In this document: positions 46,433 through 58,496 of the stretch, one piece after another
Position numbering within the stretch: position 1 is the stretch's first letter
How the letters are laid out: the number at the start of each line of letters is the position of its first letter
Assembly: GCA_011503125.2 (NCBI GenBank)
Contig: WWBZ02000016.1
Location: forward strand, 248,001-312,000
From: Botryosphaeria dothidea
Lineage: Eukaryota; Ascomycota; Dothideomycetes; Botryosphaeriales; Botryosphaeriaceae
Length of the DNA: 64,000 nucleotides
Direction of reading: 5' to 3'
Notes under the pieces: generated by a model
Seen by the model: the letters and a program-made list of their open reading frames with translations, nothing else
Databases searched by the model: none
Told to the model about the DNA's origin: nothing
Position numbers and translations under genes: made by a program

Positions 46433-47160
46433 ATGCGCGTCCTCAACCTGATCGACGACGCCGCCGGCCCCGTCAACGCGCGCGAGCTGTCCTCGCTGTT
46501 CGACGCGCTGGACGCCGTCGAGCCGGCCGACCTCGTCGGCGACTGGTCGGGCGGCGACTTCCACGACAACGAGAACGGGCAGAACGGCTCCGCCGTGGTG
46601 CCCGAGCGCGCCGTCGAGCGCGCCGTGCATCCGTGCCACGCCATGCTCGAGAGCTACCGGTGGGCGGGCGTGGTCGTCGAGTCGCTCGAGAACGCCATGC
46701 CCGTTATGACCTGGACCGACGAGGGCAAGCGCGTCGAGAGCGAGTATTGGGGGAGGGCGCAGGTACGTGCTGTCATGCGTTTGCTTTTTTTTTTTTACGT
46801 TTTTTTTTCAACTCCACATGCGTTGGTCTTGTTCCCTTTCGTTCTACCGGTTTCCGTCAATCGCGGCGTTTATTTGATCGTGGTCTTTTGCCTTTTTTTT
46901 GTTCCCTTGGGGGGATGATTGGAAGAGAGAGAAAACACGTGCTCCGTTGTATGCATGCTTACAGGGTCTCTTCCCTATTTCCGAAATAGATCCGGAGCAT
47001 CAAGTTCAGGGACGTCGTCTCCGCCTGCTGCATCTTCGACCGGTGGCCTATCATCTTCCACTTCCGGCGTGTTTCAGATAACACGCTGATGGGCTTCACC
47101 GACGCCAAGGACAAGGCGATGAGGGACGCTGGAGAGTACTATTTTTGGCTGAGGAAATAA
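46433..47160 (+). CDS. GXWXG / DUF4334 domain protein
   Basis: Two exons (46433-46762 and 46990-47160) joined by a 227-nt intron that contains long T-runs give 166 residues. The GXWXG motif is GDWSG at residues 36-40, in a segment that starts with LSSLFDALDAVEPADLVG. The second exon supplies the DUF4334 half: IRSIKFRDVVSACCIFDRWP, then IIFHFRRVSDNTLMGFTDAK. This confirms both the intron and the family. The two domains usually occur together in bacteria and fungi as small cytosolic proteins of unknown biochemical role, possibly ligand-binding beta-barrels. It is slightly shorter than typical members (about 180-190). The ATG lies just behind a possible AG splice site, so a short 5' exon cannot be excluded. 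Confidence 0.85.
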
Positions 47161-49051
47161 TTTGGCAGAGAAGGCGGAATTCTGGCAAAGAGGAGGGCAG
47201 AGGAGGAACCCAAATGTAATGGATGAAATGGTATTGGAAGGTTGAGGAGCAGGGAACAGAGGTTAGAACCATGGGGTTTGCGATTGGACCGCGGTAATCG
47301 TCCTGAAAAAGGCAGAGGTAGGATGGAATCAAGGGAGTGCGCTTTCTCTGCGTTACGGCCGATATTTTCTTCTATTCTGGACGGAATGCTCATTCTTGTC
47401 CTTCGTCTTCAATTCTTTCAAGTTCCAATCCTGAGAAGGAGCCGGGCGTCTTGGGTATTTGGGTCCGGGATCTCCCTTATGCATGCGTAGATAGATTGGC
47501 GGCTGGTTGTTCTCGATGTTTAGAAGTCTGGAGGAATAATCTGAGTGAAGCGGGTCCTGCAGATCTAGTCTTTGCTACTGACGTCGAATTCCTAATATTC
47601 CTCCTCTCCGTCTCTGTCCGTTCTCCTGGGATCTTTCTTCATCTTGGAATTCATGAGCTCTGCAAAATGAGTGTCCTCTTTCTGATCGAACAATCTCTCA
47701 ACAGATTAGTATTCTCTACAGCCATAAAATGACAGTATGACTCAAGAATGGCGAACTCGGTTTGATGTAATTTGGTTTGTTGAGCAAAACAGAAGGAAGT
47801 CTTGGACAAAACCCGAAGAGATCCGGCGGGAATCAAGGAAGGTCATGCACCGTGTCGCAATGTCGCGTATAATGCATGCATGATGACTTTATCTCTTCCT
47901 CGGACGGGATAAAACACGTTGCGCTCTTGTTATCAAGCTGTAGCTTATTTCCTTAATCATGCAAAGCGAAGTTGAGGTCTCCGATATTCAAAAATACCAA
48001 AAGTTTATATCTGTCGCAGAAAAATGCACTGTCATTTGCAGGCCTTGAATAATTTTTCTTTTCCGTAAATGTGAGCTGTTGAGATCATGTTCCGTACCAA
48101 ATGATACATGAGTGACCGAAGCAATCAACGTGCGAAATGATGTTTTCATTCGATACCGGGATAGGTGCTGTGATTATCTTCGTTTCCGCTGGCTTTTCTT
48201 GGGCTCACTCATCTGCAGGTCGCGAATCGACAGGCACCGAAGGAACAGACTTGACTGATACACCCAAAGCTTCGGTATCTGACAGTTGACGGGTCTAAAA
48301 TGCACAAAATTTCCAATAACCATGCACACAATCGTCGTTATATACGGAGCAGTCATCAACAACGGCCAGAGTGCGTGCGTCAGATTGAACAACCCTACCT
48401 ATACTACGATCTCTATCGAGACCGTACGTGGCAATGATGCCCAGTATTTCGCCGATTGCTCAGGCATTCGCTTGGACATTCCACAGCCTCGGGCTCGGGA
48501 AGTGCTCGTTAGTATGAAGTGGAGATCATATTCGGCTATGGGAGGTAGAGCCAATTCTGGCTTGCGTACTCTGATATAAGCTTTCGTGTATCTCTTTGAT
48601 CTGCATGTAGAGGCCAGAACTGCCTGCAAGATTCGGGGATGGAAGCGGAGTAGTCAGTCTTGTTCTATGAGGAAACTAGCATGCTCATTGGCACTCATGA
48701 AACCCACGATAAACAAGAGCCTTAAACGAGTACCTCAGCAGAGCCACAACATTTACTGCCAGCATTCGCCGAGATAATACCCATCACCTCCTCACGACCG
48801 CGAGCCCCAGAAACTCATCCTAACCCCCCTCCCCTTCCAATCCTCACAACAGCGTGTCGTCGGCCGCGACCGCACCGCCAACGCCGACGCCCGCGCGCAC
48901 GAGCCACCCGCAAAGCAACCCCCGACGTTCACCCGCCGCCGTCCGCCGTCAATCCTCGTCGAACAACGCCGCAACGCCCGTCCGACACAATCACCGTCCG
49001 ACCGACCGCCAACCCCGCCGCCGCCGCCGCTGTCCTGTCCGGTCGCTCGCC
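47161..49051. other. Intergenic region
   Basis: No certain gene. On the minus strand two stretches of one frame (48629-48402 and 48392-48174) are separated only by a TAG; they are listed separately. The right end is the GC-rich promoter and leader of the ribosomal-protein gene. Confidence 0.4.
48174..48629 (-). pseudogene. Possible membrane-protein relic interrupted by a stop
   Basis: One minus-strand frame contains ELALPPIAEYDLHFILTSTS, a TAG at 48399-48401, then a hydrophobic segment (ALWPLLMTAPYITTIVCMVI) and a basic end (PKKSQRKRR). It matches nothing I know. Hydrophobic-then-basic order suggests a membrane protein C-terminus, but chance is a real alternative. Confidence 0.2.
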
Positions 49052-49662
49052 ATGGCGAAGAAGCGTAAGTACCCGCACCCGCACCCGCACCCAATTGCCC
49101 CGTCCTCCCCATCCGCCGCCGCACATGCAACCTGTACACGCCTGGCGCGCCGCACCTCGAGCACACCTCCACACACATGCAACGCGCGCATCCAGCTGCA
49201 AAACCCCTTCCCCCCCGGCAAGACATATGGGATAGAGTGAGAGAGAGAGAGGAAACGCCGCTGACGCTCGACTCCCGGCGACAGAGAAATCCCGCACCAT
49301 CGCCGTGCGCCTCATCTCCATGGCCATGACGGGCTACTACAAGACGTTCGTGCGGCCGCGCACCCACCGCCCGCTCAGCATGCTCAAGTACGATCCTGTC
49401 GGTACGTCTCGTCCATCTCTACCTCCCCCCATTCAGGTGTCCTCCCGGGAACAATGGAGACAGTTGTGCGAGGAAAATGAAGAGACAAGGCGGATTTGTC
49501 GCGAGGGAAAGAAACAAAGGAATCGGAAGTTCGGGGATGCGAGAGGCTACCATGGAATAACGGACATTGGTCCACGGATATTCAAACTTGCGGGAGCTGA
49601 CAAAGTTTCTGGTTGCAGTGCGGAAGAAGGTCCTGTTCCTCGAGCAAAAGCGCGGAAAATGA
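49052..49662 (+). CDS. MRPL39: Mitochondrial large-subunit ribosomal protein bL33m
   Basis: Three exons: 49052-49064 (only 13 nt), 49285-49401 and 49619-49662. They give a 57-residue protein beginning [20 protein letters not shown] and containing [20 protein letters not shown], ending LFLEQKRGK. This is the bL33 fold signature (small, basic, KYDPVVRKKVLF). The bacterial zinc ribbon cysteines are absent, as in many bL33 of this type. It acts in the mitochondrial ribosome large subunit; the yeast counterpart is Mrpl39. The start is fixed by MAKK and by the GTAAGT donor directly behind it. Introns are 220 and 217 nt, so introns make up most of the gene, which is a common layout for short fungal ribosomal-protein genes. 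Confidence 0.9.
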
Positions 49663-50267
49663 GACCGGGAAAGTCGACGATTGAAGCCGCACGAACCTTC
49701 CCGACGTCAATCCGATTACAATCCGGCCCGTTTCAACCACGAAAATCCACGCAAAGGATCAAGAAGCCTCGTCCCTGGTCATACCCATTACATGTCTCTG
49801 TTGCAATTGAGAACAAACGGGAATTGGTCAATGGAGAGCATGATATCACGGCGTTGATGGGAAATTTTAGAGAGCAGTCAGCCATTCCGATTCAGCAAAA
49901 TACTGTACAATATATGTCCGCAAAGGAATACCAGCCTATGGGGGGGGATGTGCTAAAGGAAAATGAGTAAAATCAAAATCACCACACTCCTGTCTTCCGT
50001 GATCCTTTTTGCCATATTACCCCAGCGCCTTTAAGGCTGCGAGAGCTGAGCATCCTGCAAAATAGTACAAAAGACAAAAGCAGACAAGCAAAGTCGTTTC
50101 GTGTATATCGATATGTCGGCGAGCTTGGGATAAGATATCAAAGGGGACACGAACTTCGTGACGAAAGACGCTTAGGTGGGACGTGAATTAAGAATTGGCA
50201 GGCGCCATTTTGAGGCGATAATAGAAACCGTAATATTCCGGATGGACCAGAGGAGGTTGACCGAGCT
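49663..50267. other. Convergent 3' intergenic region
   Basis: This lies between the ends of the bL33m gene (plus) and the coiled-coil gene (minus). Nothing beyond untranslated flanks is visible; an open frame that continues the second intron of the bL33m gene is a splice artefact. Confidence 0.5.
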
Positions 50268-53200
50268 TTATCGCTGACTCGTGTTGATCTCCGTGTTGAA
50301 TCGACCCGCCATGGTGGTGCTTGTCTTGCGCCTCCGCGAAGTCTTCGCAGGAGAAGCCCCAGTAGCGCTGGAAGGAGGGCCGGTTGAAGACCGCATGCGA
50401 GAAATGGGCGGAATGCTGGAGAGATTCTGGGATTGTGACTGCGAGGTCTTGGTCAAAAGGTTTTTTTTCTGGGCCTGCGAGGCATTCCCAGACACTACCT
50501 GGGACTGGGATTCAAACTTCAAACTCTCCATCTGGGATTCTCCGGTCGAACCTTCAGGCGGCTGTTGGGACTGAGTCTCCGAGACGTGAGATCGCGGGCC
50601 CGCTTTGGCAGACGCTCTGGTCACACGCGGACTTTGTCTGGTATTCGCGGAAGTAGTCGACGCCGTCTTTGGGCGCTTATGGGCCGCATGTCCAGCGTTT
50701 GCAGATGCTCGGCGCTTCACAGCACCTGAGGGTGTGCTCAAGTGACGAGATACCTCCCGGTCCATGGTGGATTGAGTCCCGCGGTTGTGACCGTACACAA
50801 CCATGTTCCGCTGGGTTGGTTCACTCATGAAGGGCGGGCTACTGTCACAGTTCATTCCGTTCTCAATGGTGGTGGAGGGCGGACGTGGAGTCTGGAATAG
50901 GTCCGTGTGCGAAATCGAATGATTTGGCATCTCTCCAGCCATCTGAGGGGTAGCTCGGCGCGGGTGGGCACTGGACTCTATCCGTTTACTGACATTCGCC
51001 CTTGACACTGGACGATCTTCCTCGAAGAAGGGGATCACGATCGACATATCCATCTGCCTAGTGGCAGCCCTGTCGCTGAGGCGTCGCGTTGGCGAGGATG
51101 CCTCTTCATCATCGGGGAGCAAAGAAGTGTCATCTTGTACGTATTCGGAATAATTCTTTGCCAACTCGTTGACAGCGGGAGTGATCATTGAGGACAAGTC
51201 GCTGGTCTCGTGGTCGTCTTGTTGCTCTTGATCTTTCTCAAACTCGGAGAAGAGCGGCGGCTTGGTCAGAGATTCCTCAATGGTCTCCGGGATTTCCAGC
51301 AAAGTATCATTTGGTGACTCATGCAAGCCAACTCCATTCTCTGTCAGAATCTCATGCATACCAAGGCCTTGTGATTCCCACAGGGATTCATCGAAGACGG
51401 GCACTCCAGAAGAACGAGGCGTTGTCAGGCGCTGCGATTCAGAGTTGTCTGAGCCAGGTCGGGATGTACCTTGGTAATCAGAAGGACTGCGTTGCGAGTC
51501 GCCCTCGTTTGTTCGGGGAACCTTGGCCGTATCGGTAGAAAAATTGGTAGAGCGATCCAACTTCCTCCGAGGTCGCTTTTGACCCGAGTTAGCTGCCGGC
51601 ATGGAAGCATCGTGTACGGCCGTGTTGGAATTCCTGGAATCTGGAAGCGCTCGCCTCAAGGGGGCTATTCCGTGAACATGCTGCACGGACTTTTGCCCTT
51701 GACCTTCTGACTGATCTCTGTTCGAAGTCTGGCGGGAGTGCTGAAGTTGATCCTCGTATTCTCTGCACTTGAGCTGATGATTGGCTTCACTTTCCGCGAC
51801 AAGAGCGTTCGACTCCTGCACTTGACGGCGTAGGTCTTCGCACTCTGCTGCCCATCCCCTGTCGTGCTGGCGCAATTCTTCTTCGGCATCAGTTCTCTGC
51901 TTCTCAGCCTCGTGAATAGACTCAGTCAGGAGATTCCTGGTTTCTTCAAGATCTTGACAGAGCTTTTCACATTCAGCATTCAAAGATGCCAACTGTTCTT
52001 GGATTCTTTGGTTCAGTTCCTGGGCCTGCTGATGTTTTGCATCACTCTCATGTTTGTCATTCTGAAGAGAGTTGAGCTGTTGCTGCATCTTTTGAAGCTC
52101 CTTGGCGCTCTCCGTCTTGACTTGCTCCAGAGAGGTCTGGAGTTCCTTGGCATGTTGATCTGCTGTGAGACGAGCCTGCTCTTCCTGTGACTTGAGTTGA
52201 TTTTTGGTCAGAGAAAGGCTCTCACTCGGGTTCTGTGTATCAGTCGTAACGGCTTTCGCTACTTCGAACTGACGTCGAAGCTCTTGAACCTCTGTGTTTG
52301 CTGTGTCACTCGCGTCTTTGGTGGTTCGAAGTTCTATTTCCATCCGGCGGATGTGGCCTTTGAGAGCTGCAATCTGTGCTGCTTGGGATCTGACGTTTCC
52401 TGCAGCACTGTTGGTTTTACTTCTCTCTTCATGGAGCTCATTTGCATGCCTGGCCCGTTCCGTCTGACAGATTTCCTTGCAGAGCTTGGAGAAATAAGCA
52501 CGTGCTTTCTCCTTTTCGTCTTCAATCTGCTTCGATACCTGAGAGCACGCGTCAGCGAAAGCCATTCAACTAGAAAGGTGTTTCTTTCTTACTTCTGGCC
52601 TCTGTCTACTGCTTTCCTCTTGCAAGCGTGAGATCTGGGTTTCGGCCTTTCCAAGTTGCTCCTACACTGCAATTAGTACACTAGCGCTGTGAAAAGCAAA
52701 GACTGCAAGTATTGCCAAAGAAGCGCCTCTGAAGTAGTATGATGCTGCTGTGCAGGCAAGTACCTGTTTGTTGCGAGTTTCATTGCTGACGTACCTTCAA
52801 ATCATTGACCGTTTGTCGGAGTTCCCTCTCAGTTTCGCCGAGCATCCGATGCTTCTCTTCTTCATCCCGAATCCTGGACCGGGAAATCTCAAGGTCTTGG
52901 ATGACCTTTGCTTTATCACCCTCAAGCTCTCTGAGGCGGGCAGAGTCGACCGATGTCAGGTGAGTACGAATTTGGCATAGCTCATGCTGTAGACCACCAA
53001 GCATATCACGAGCCTGTGTTTCACCAGATCGTGCCATCTTCAGCTGCTCTTCAATCGAGCTCTTGTCTGCTTGAAGAGTAGAACAGCGCTCTTCAAGGAT
53101 CGCAATCTTCTTCTGGCTTTCCGTGACGTCGTCCCGTAGAGGCATCGACGATTTGAACTCCTCTTCGAGCCGGCCAAACATACGCGCTTCAAAGGTGCTG

Positions 53201-55470
53201 GCCGCCTTCAATGCAGCTTCTTCAGACTTTCTTGTGTTGTTCAGACTAGTCTGGATACTGCTTTCCTGTCAGCTGACTGTTTCAATGATGAATTATGAGG
53301 AAAATTGAATACTCACGCAACAGTATGTGATTGCAGCAAAGCTTTCATCTCGGCCGTGATGTGACCTTGAGAAAATGTCTCTCTCATGACACTGAAGAGC
53401 TCTTCAATCGAGGTCTTCGTCGACTGATTTTCCCGAATATCTCGGAGTCTCTCAGACAAGCCAGTCAACTCCCTGACCAGAGACTGGTCCCAGCCCTTGA
53501 TATTTTCTTTGATCTCGATATAGTTGGCTTTGGCGGCTTTGAGATGCGAGTTGATATGAATGTTCCTGTTGCTTTCTTCTCCTCTGAGCTCTTGTAACCA
53601 GGCAACCTGCTTCTCAAGGAGCTCGTGGGCTGCAGTAGCATCGTATGTCTTGGACTTCTGCTCCCTGAGTTCTTGTCTGGCCGCTGTTATTTGCTCAGAT
53701 ACCCTTTCACCTGAGACGATTAAACTCTTCTTATCGGCCCTCAAAGACCGAACCTCCTCTTCCAGGACCGATTTCAGTCTTGTAGACTCCTGCTGATCAT
53801 CCTTGAGACTCTTCAGCTGGGTGGAAGTGTCCGTAAAAGCCTTTTCCAGTTCTTGGATCCTCGATTGCAGCTCCTTGTTGGAGTTCTGGACCTGCTTGAG
53901 TTTTGTCGAGGTGTTGAATCTGGCCTTCTTTGCTGCTTCAAGCGCCGACTGTTGCTCCTTTTCTGCACAACGGAGATTCACAACCTCTTCCTGAATGGCT
54001 TCGAGTCTTGCGTTTTCCTTAAAGCTCAACTCCTTCTGCTCTGCATCGAACAACTTTTGCCAGATACTAAACACCTGATTGGAGTGAACTCTTGGTCCTG
54101 CTTCAAGGGGTGCACTGGTACTTTCGGCGGAGGCATGGGGCCTGTTGGCTTTCCCTGAACCTTGTTGACGCTTCGGAGTCGGACATGGTTTCGAGATCCT
54201 TGCTGGTCCGCTCCGCGAGCTCACTTTGTCCATTGCATTGGAAGGCTTGAGCTGAGAACCTTGCATCGGAGCGTTGGACTGCGGCTTTCTCATATTGCGC
54301 GGGGCTTGTTTCTTCACAGCGTTTGGATTTTGCAACTGCGTTTGCATAGAGATTGAGCTAAGTTGTTTGTTCTGGGGTGCTGGTTCTGGCCGGTCGGCGT
54401 GGTTTTTGGGTGCTTGCTTGGAGGAGACTTGTTGGGAGGTCAGGTTGGAGTCCTGGTGAGGAACCTCAACATTCGGAGGCGCGGCAGGATGATACGTTCT
54501 TTCGGGGACATGAGTAGCTGAGGCTTCATTAACGACACCACTGGTCTCTGCAGGCCTTGGTGTCGGCAGTCTTGTCCGCGTATTTGGACTGTTTCGTTCA
54601 CCCTGAGCGGTAGCGGTACACAGGGTGGGGGATGGTTGGTCTCTTGAGGAAGGCCCAGTCGCAGGGGAAGGACGATTTTGAGCAAACTCGCCCGGCTTGT
54701 TCGCGTTTGGCTGAGATCCCACGGGCGTTGTGCGTCGGTCTTGGCTCAAGTTGTCATCCATGCCTGCCGGGGAGCTGGCAGAATCATGTGAAAACTGTGT
54801 CCTTTGCTGCATGGGCCTTTGGGCATCCTTGGTCTGTTTGGTGGGATGAAGATTCCTGGCTTCTTCTCTAGTGTCGCTGCTGGGATCCTTGCGGGGCTCG
54901 TTCGCGCTGATGTTCAGGTCAGAATGCTGTGCAAATAGGACAGTCCAAGAGTAAGTACACGTGCGAGACTTACTTGTGAATTTTGCGGCTATCCTTGGGC
55001 ATCTGTTCAGCTTGCCCGTTAGGATACTTATTAGAAGATTCTTCAGGAAGGACGTCATCGGCCCTGATAGAACGCTTGCGTGTTATGTTAAACTGAGGTG
55101 GCTTCGCTTTTCCGAACTTGAAGCCTTGATCGAGCGGCTGCCCAGAAGACCGAGGCCGGTTAATTACGCCTGAACTGGATGAGTCGTCTTCCTTCGTCGA
55201 AATTGTACGAGTGACGGCCGTAGCCTCTGCATTTTGCGTGTTCGGCGGTGCTTTAAGCTTGTTATGGGGGAGCCCTGAGTAGGCCGCGGCGGGATTCTCA
55301 GGCTGCTCACGACGAGAATCCGACGGCCCGGTCACCCGCGGTAGATTAGGAAGAGCGTCTGAGTGGGCATTCACAAAGTCATCGTCAAGAAGGCCGTTAC
55401 CGAACTCATCTGTAGGTTGACTGCCCATCGCCCCGGCGAAATGGCCACCACCGGCCTCTTGTGGAGTCAT
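50268..55470 (-). CDS. Large coiled-coil nuclear-type protein with SQ-rich tail
   Basis: Five exons (55470-54974, 54906-53317, 53257-52795, 52661-52593, 52538-50268) with introns of 54-133 nt and consistent phases give 1629 residues. About residues 1-450 are disordered and Pro/Ser/Gln-rich. About 450-1150 are heptad-rich coiled coil (LEAIQEEVVNLRCAEKEQQ, ELQKMQQQLNSLQ, ECEKLCQDLEETRNL). The tail of about 480 residues is disordered with basic clusters (QKRPRRKLD, AHKRPKTA, KTSRRRKTS) and many SQ/TQ pairs, densest near the end (ETQSQQ, ESQMES, FESQSQVV, TSQSQSQN). I do not recognise the family. Coiled-coil scaffolds of chromosomes, spindle poles or the DNA-damage response have this layout; SQ/TQ clusters are typical ATM/ATR-type kinase targets. 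Those roles are inference. The exon-2 acceptor and the exon-5 acceptor were chosen to keep frame; neighbouring AGs would introduce stops. Confidence 0.75.
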
Positions 55471-57193
55471 GGTGAATAGGCACAGAGGGCTGATGACGTC
55501 GCAACTCGGACAGAAAAGGTCCACCGAGCACGATGTGAAGATCCCAAGTCACTGCGGCGTGCAGTGAGTGGATTGAGGTTGAAGCGATTGGATGTGGTTG
55601 AGGATGAGGGCAGAAAGGTGGCAAAGTGCGCTCGTGAGGTGACCAGTGCCTGCCTGTCCGAAGAGGAAGTCGCGCCTCTGAGCCACTACAGGCAGGAGCC
55701 ACTGTCGGGCAGGGGCCACCATGAAATTCAAGCCGCCGTGACAAAATACGAAAATGAGGAAGCTTGAAGACTATCAACAAGAAAGAAAACAGTTTGTGCT
55801 GCATGGAAAGTGCTGTGCTGAGCGGCATCAGAACGCGCGGCGCCTCAATTGGCAAATCGCATTAGACTGTACAGACATGGACGAGGTCAATAGGCATCTC
55901 TGGCTGGATATCTCGTCCTTCACGACGTTCCAGCAGGAACATTACAGCTCATAGTGATGAAAATCATCGGTCGTTCTGAAAACTTACATCAGGGAGATCA
56001 CTTCCATGGCATTTCTGCATTTGCGCTTGCTGTGGCAAAAATGTTCGGGTGGATTGACGTCCATTTCCCTTGATTCGCGTCCTTGGATTCTTGAGGCTAG
56101 AGCCATCAGTGATGCAGCCTGGCCTTAGTAGGGATGACCTTGGCTGAAGCAGGCCACCTTGTGCAGCGCTTTCGGATTCGATCGGAGGAAAACCCCCAAC
56201 CTCTGGCAGGCTTTGATGAAGATAAATCCCGTTGAGATGGCGTGTATCTTTGCGCCAGCCTTCAGCGGTAGCATTTTCGGGGATTTGCACCCCATGAGCT
56301 ACCATGATCATACCTGCACGTCAGCTGTCCTCGAGGAGTTTTCCATGCTCGTGTCCCTGGGGGTGATCTCGTCCGTCGGCTCTCCGCCGACAATATTGCA
56401 TTCGACGTTCGGGTGCCGCTGTACTGGGTCCAGAAGCTCAGGACAGGGGATGTACCCCGCTCACGGACGGGTAGAGGTGATAAGAGAGGCAGTGCAGCTT
56501 CAATAGTCAAAAGGACGGGGAAGCAGGTGATGTGAAGGGACAGCTGCGGCAGGCGTGCAGCAGGAACAGGACCTCAGCCTACTTCACAGCAAGCTGACTG
56601 GCAGGCGCGCGCAGCAGCTATAAACGGCCGTCTTACCGGCACCATCTGTGACTGGGCGCGCACCGCGGTGTTGAGGGAGCGGGAGGTCAGGCCTCTCACA
56701 ACGGGCGAACGGGCGCAGCTAAAAAATAAGCATCACAGGCTTGAGCCAATCAGCGCGCGCAGAACCGCCGCCGCACATCAACAACCCCCAGCACGTCCCG
56801 CACATCTCTGTCTCTAACCGCCGACACCACGGCCAATCGTTCGCCGCCACAGCCTCGCTGCCGCCAGCGTTCCTGCATCGCCCAAGCTGCCAAGACCCCA
56901 GCGACGGCTGTGATGGGTGACACACTGTGCTCTGGTAGCCGCCGACCGCCCTTGTCCCACTGTAAGCCATGTGCGCCGCTGTGACTGGGGTTGCTAGATG
57001 CGAGCCAAAGAATACATAGGTAGCTGCTGTGCCGCCTTGGACGCCCGAAGCTGAGTTGCCTTTTTTATCATCCGTCGCGCGCGAGTCTTCCTTCGCTCTC
57101 TCTCTCTACCCGCTGTACTTTTTTTGCGGGTACCACGTCCCACTCGTTACCCGGGCCTGCTGAGCAGAGCCGCCGCAAGAAAAGTCAACTACC
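55471..57193. other. Divergent promoter region
   Basis: This region lies between the start of the coiled-coil gene and the start of the single-pass membrane-protein gene. No gene is supported. A pyrimidine tract (ctctctctctctac) and TATA-free GC-rich sequence precede 57194. Confidence 0.5.
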
Positions 57194-57878
57194 ATGAGGG
57201 GCAATCTCTTCCTCTTTGCGCTCCTTGCGCTCTTCGCCCTTGCGGTCACCGCCCAGGATGCGGTGGTCCCTCGCGCAGCAGCAACGACAGTTGCTTCGAT
57301 AATCGACCCAGAGAACCAGGCGCAACCAACTTCCACTGCCGCCAGCAGCAGCGACAGCACTAGCAGCGGAAGCAGTGGTGCTGATAGCGCTGCTGGCGCC
57401 GAGGGAGCCGACGATGGATCTTTCAAGATGTCCAAGGGAGGCATGATAGCTATCATCGTGGTTGTCGTGGTCGTTGCCGTTGGTGGAAGTAAGTTGAGGC
57501 CTTCCCCGTCTGCCCGCAAACACATACTGACATGCTTGACCAGTCGTTTCCACGGTCCTCTTCTTCATCGCCAAGAAACGCCAATGGGAAGTCCGCAAAT
57601 CGCTGAAGCGCGTCTCTCGCCGCCTCACAGGCCGCAGCACTGCTGGCGCTGGTGCAGCAAGAGACAACCGGGAAAACAGGCGGACAGCGGTACGCATGGC
57701 ATCGCCGCCGGCGGGAAAGAACCGCAGTGCCGCACCAAAGCAGAACAAGGAACGCGATCTAGAGAAGGGAGAGAAGAAGCCTTCTGGAAGGAGGGAGAAA
57801 CCTACCATGAGCGCCTTCTCCGTCGAGACACCGGTTGTAAAGAGCTGGAAGGACAAGGTCTTTGGTTACAAAGAATAA
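57194..57878 (+). CDS. Secretory-pathway single-pass membrane protein
   Basis: Two exons (57194-57488, 57544-57878) joined by a 55-nt intron give 209 residues. Signal peptide 1-20 (LFLFALLALFALAVTA, then QD). A Ser/Thr/Ala-rich extracellular stretch (about 40-78) should be O-glycosylated. The membrane helix at about 83-108 includes a run of Val residues and is interrupted by the intron. The cytosolic tail is strongly basic (KKRQWEVRKSLKRVSRRLTG) and then Lys/Glu-rich, ending TPVVKSWKDKVFGYKE. The type I layout with a Ser/Thr-rich ectodomain resembles fungal cell-wall stress sensors of the Mid2 class, but no conserved sensor domain is visible, so the family is unknown. Its 3' end faces the small mitochondrial protein gene. 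Confidence 0.8.
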
Positions 57879-58163
57879 GCTTGCCGGGGACGAACGAAGA
57901 AAGGAGGGTTAATTGTGGATGAGGAATGGTAAGGCGATGGGAGTAGGGGAGGAAGAGACAGTGGATTACCGATTTTTACGACGGCATGCCACATAAAGCT
58001 GGGCTTAACAATGTTGGAGTATATGCGGGGTTTGCATTTTGTACTAGATATCCCTTCGGTGTTCCTACGACATTTGATTCTCAGCCACGTCCGACGAAGT
58101 TCTACTCGTCAATCACAAATTACATTTATCCGAGTACCCCCTTATGCCTTCTCGTCTTGCCTA

Positions 58164-58496
58164 CTATTGCGAAATCTCTCCCTTCTCGCTCTTCTCCTTA
58201 CCCTCCTGCTTCAACTCCTCTATATGCTGCGCGTGGTTCCCAACCCGGGTGGCGTCCTGGTCCGCCTTCACGTTGGCCTCGCTGTTCGACGCCAGCTCCT
58301 CGTGCCAGTGGCCTTTGCCCTCCTTCTGCTTCCTCAACTGGCTCTGCTTCGCAGCCTCGGCTTGTTCCGGTGATCTTTCCTTGTCCTCTTTCAGACGCAG
58401 CTGCGGTCCAACGGAGAACGTGCGCGAAGTGTTCGAAACGCGGAGTGCGCGAGTTGGCGCTGGGCGGAGGAGGGGAGATGCGCGGAGGAAGGACAT
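58164..58496 (-). CDS. Small mitochondrial protein of unknown function
   Basis: Single exon, 110 residues. The N-terminus is a mitochondrial presequence: rich in Arg, Ser and Leu, no acidic residue in the first 35, and a cleavage-like RTFSVG near residue 30. The mature part is hydrophilic and charged (KEDKERSPEQAEAAKQSQLR, KEGKGHWHEELASNSEANVK) and probably helical. Similar KGHWHEELAS-containing short proteins are conserved in filamentous ascomycetes as uncharacterised mitochondrial proteins; that recollection is from general knowledge and not checked. The ATG at 58496 is the only one that includes the presequence. Confidence 0.75.
   Translation of the reverse strand: MSFLRASPLLRPAPTRALRVSNTSRTFSVGPQLRLKEDKERSPEQAEAAKQSQLRKQKEGKGHWHEELASNSEANVKADQDATRVGNHAQHIEELKQEGKEKSEKGEISQ

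Noticed and set aside
49305..49970. 221-codon frame overlapping the bL33m gene
   Set aside because: It reads through the second intron; the spliced product gives a precise bL33 protein ending LFLEQKRGK.
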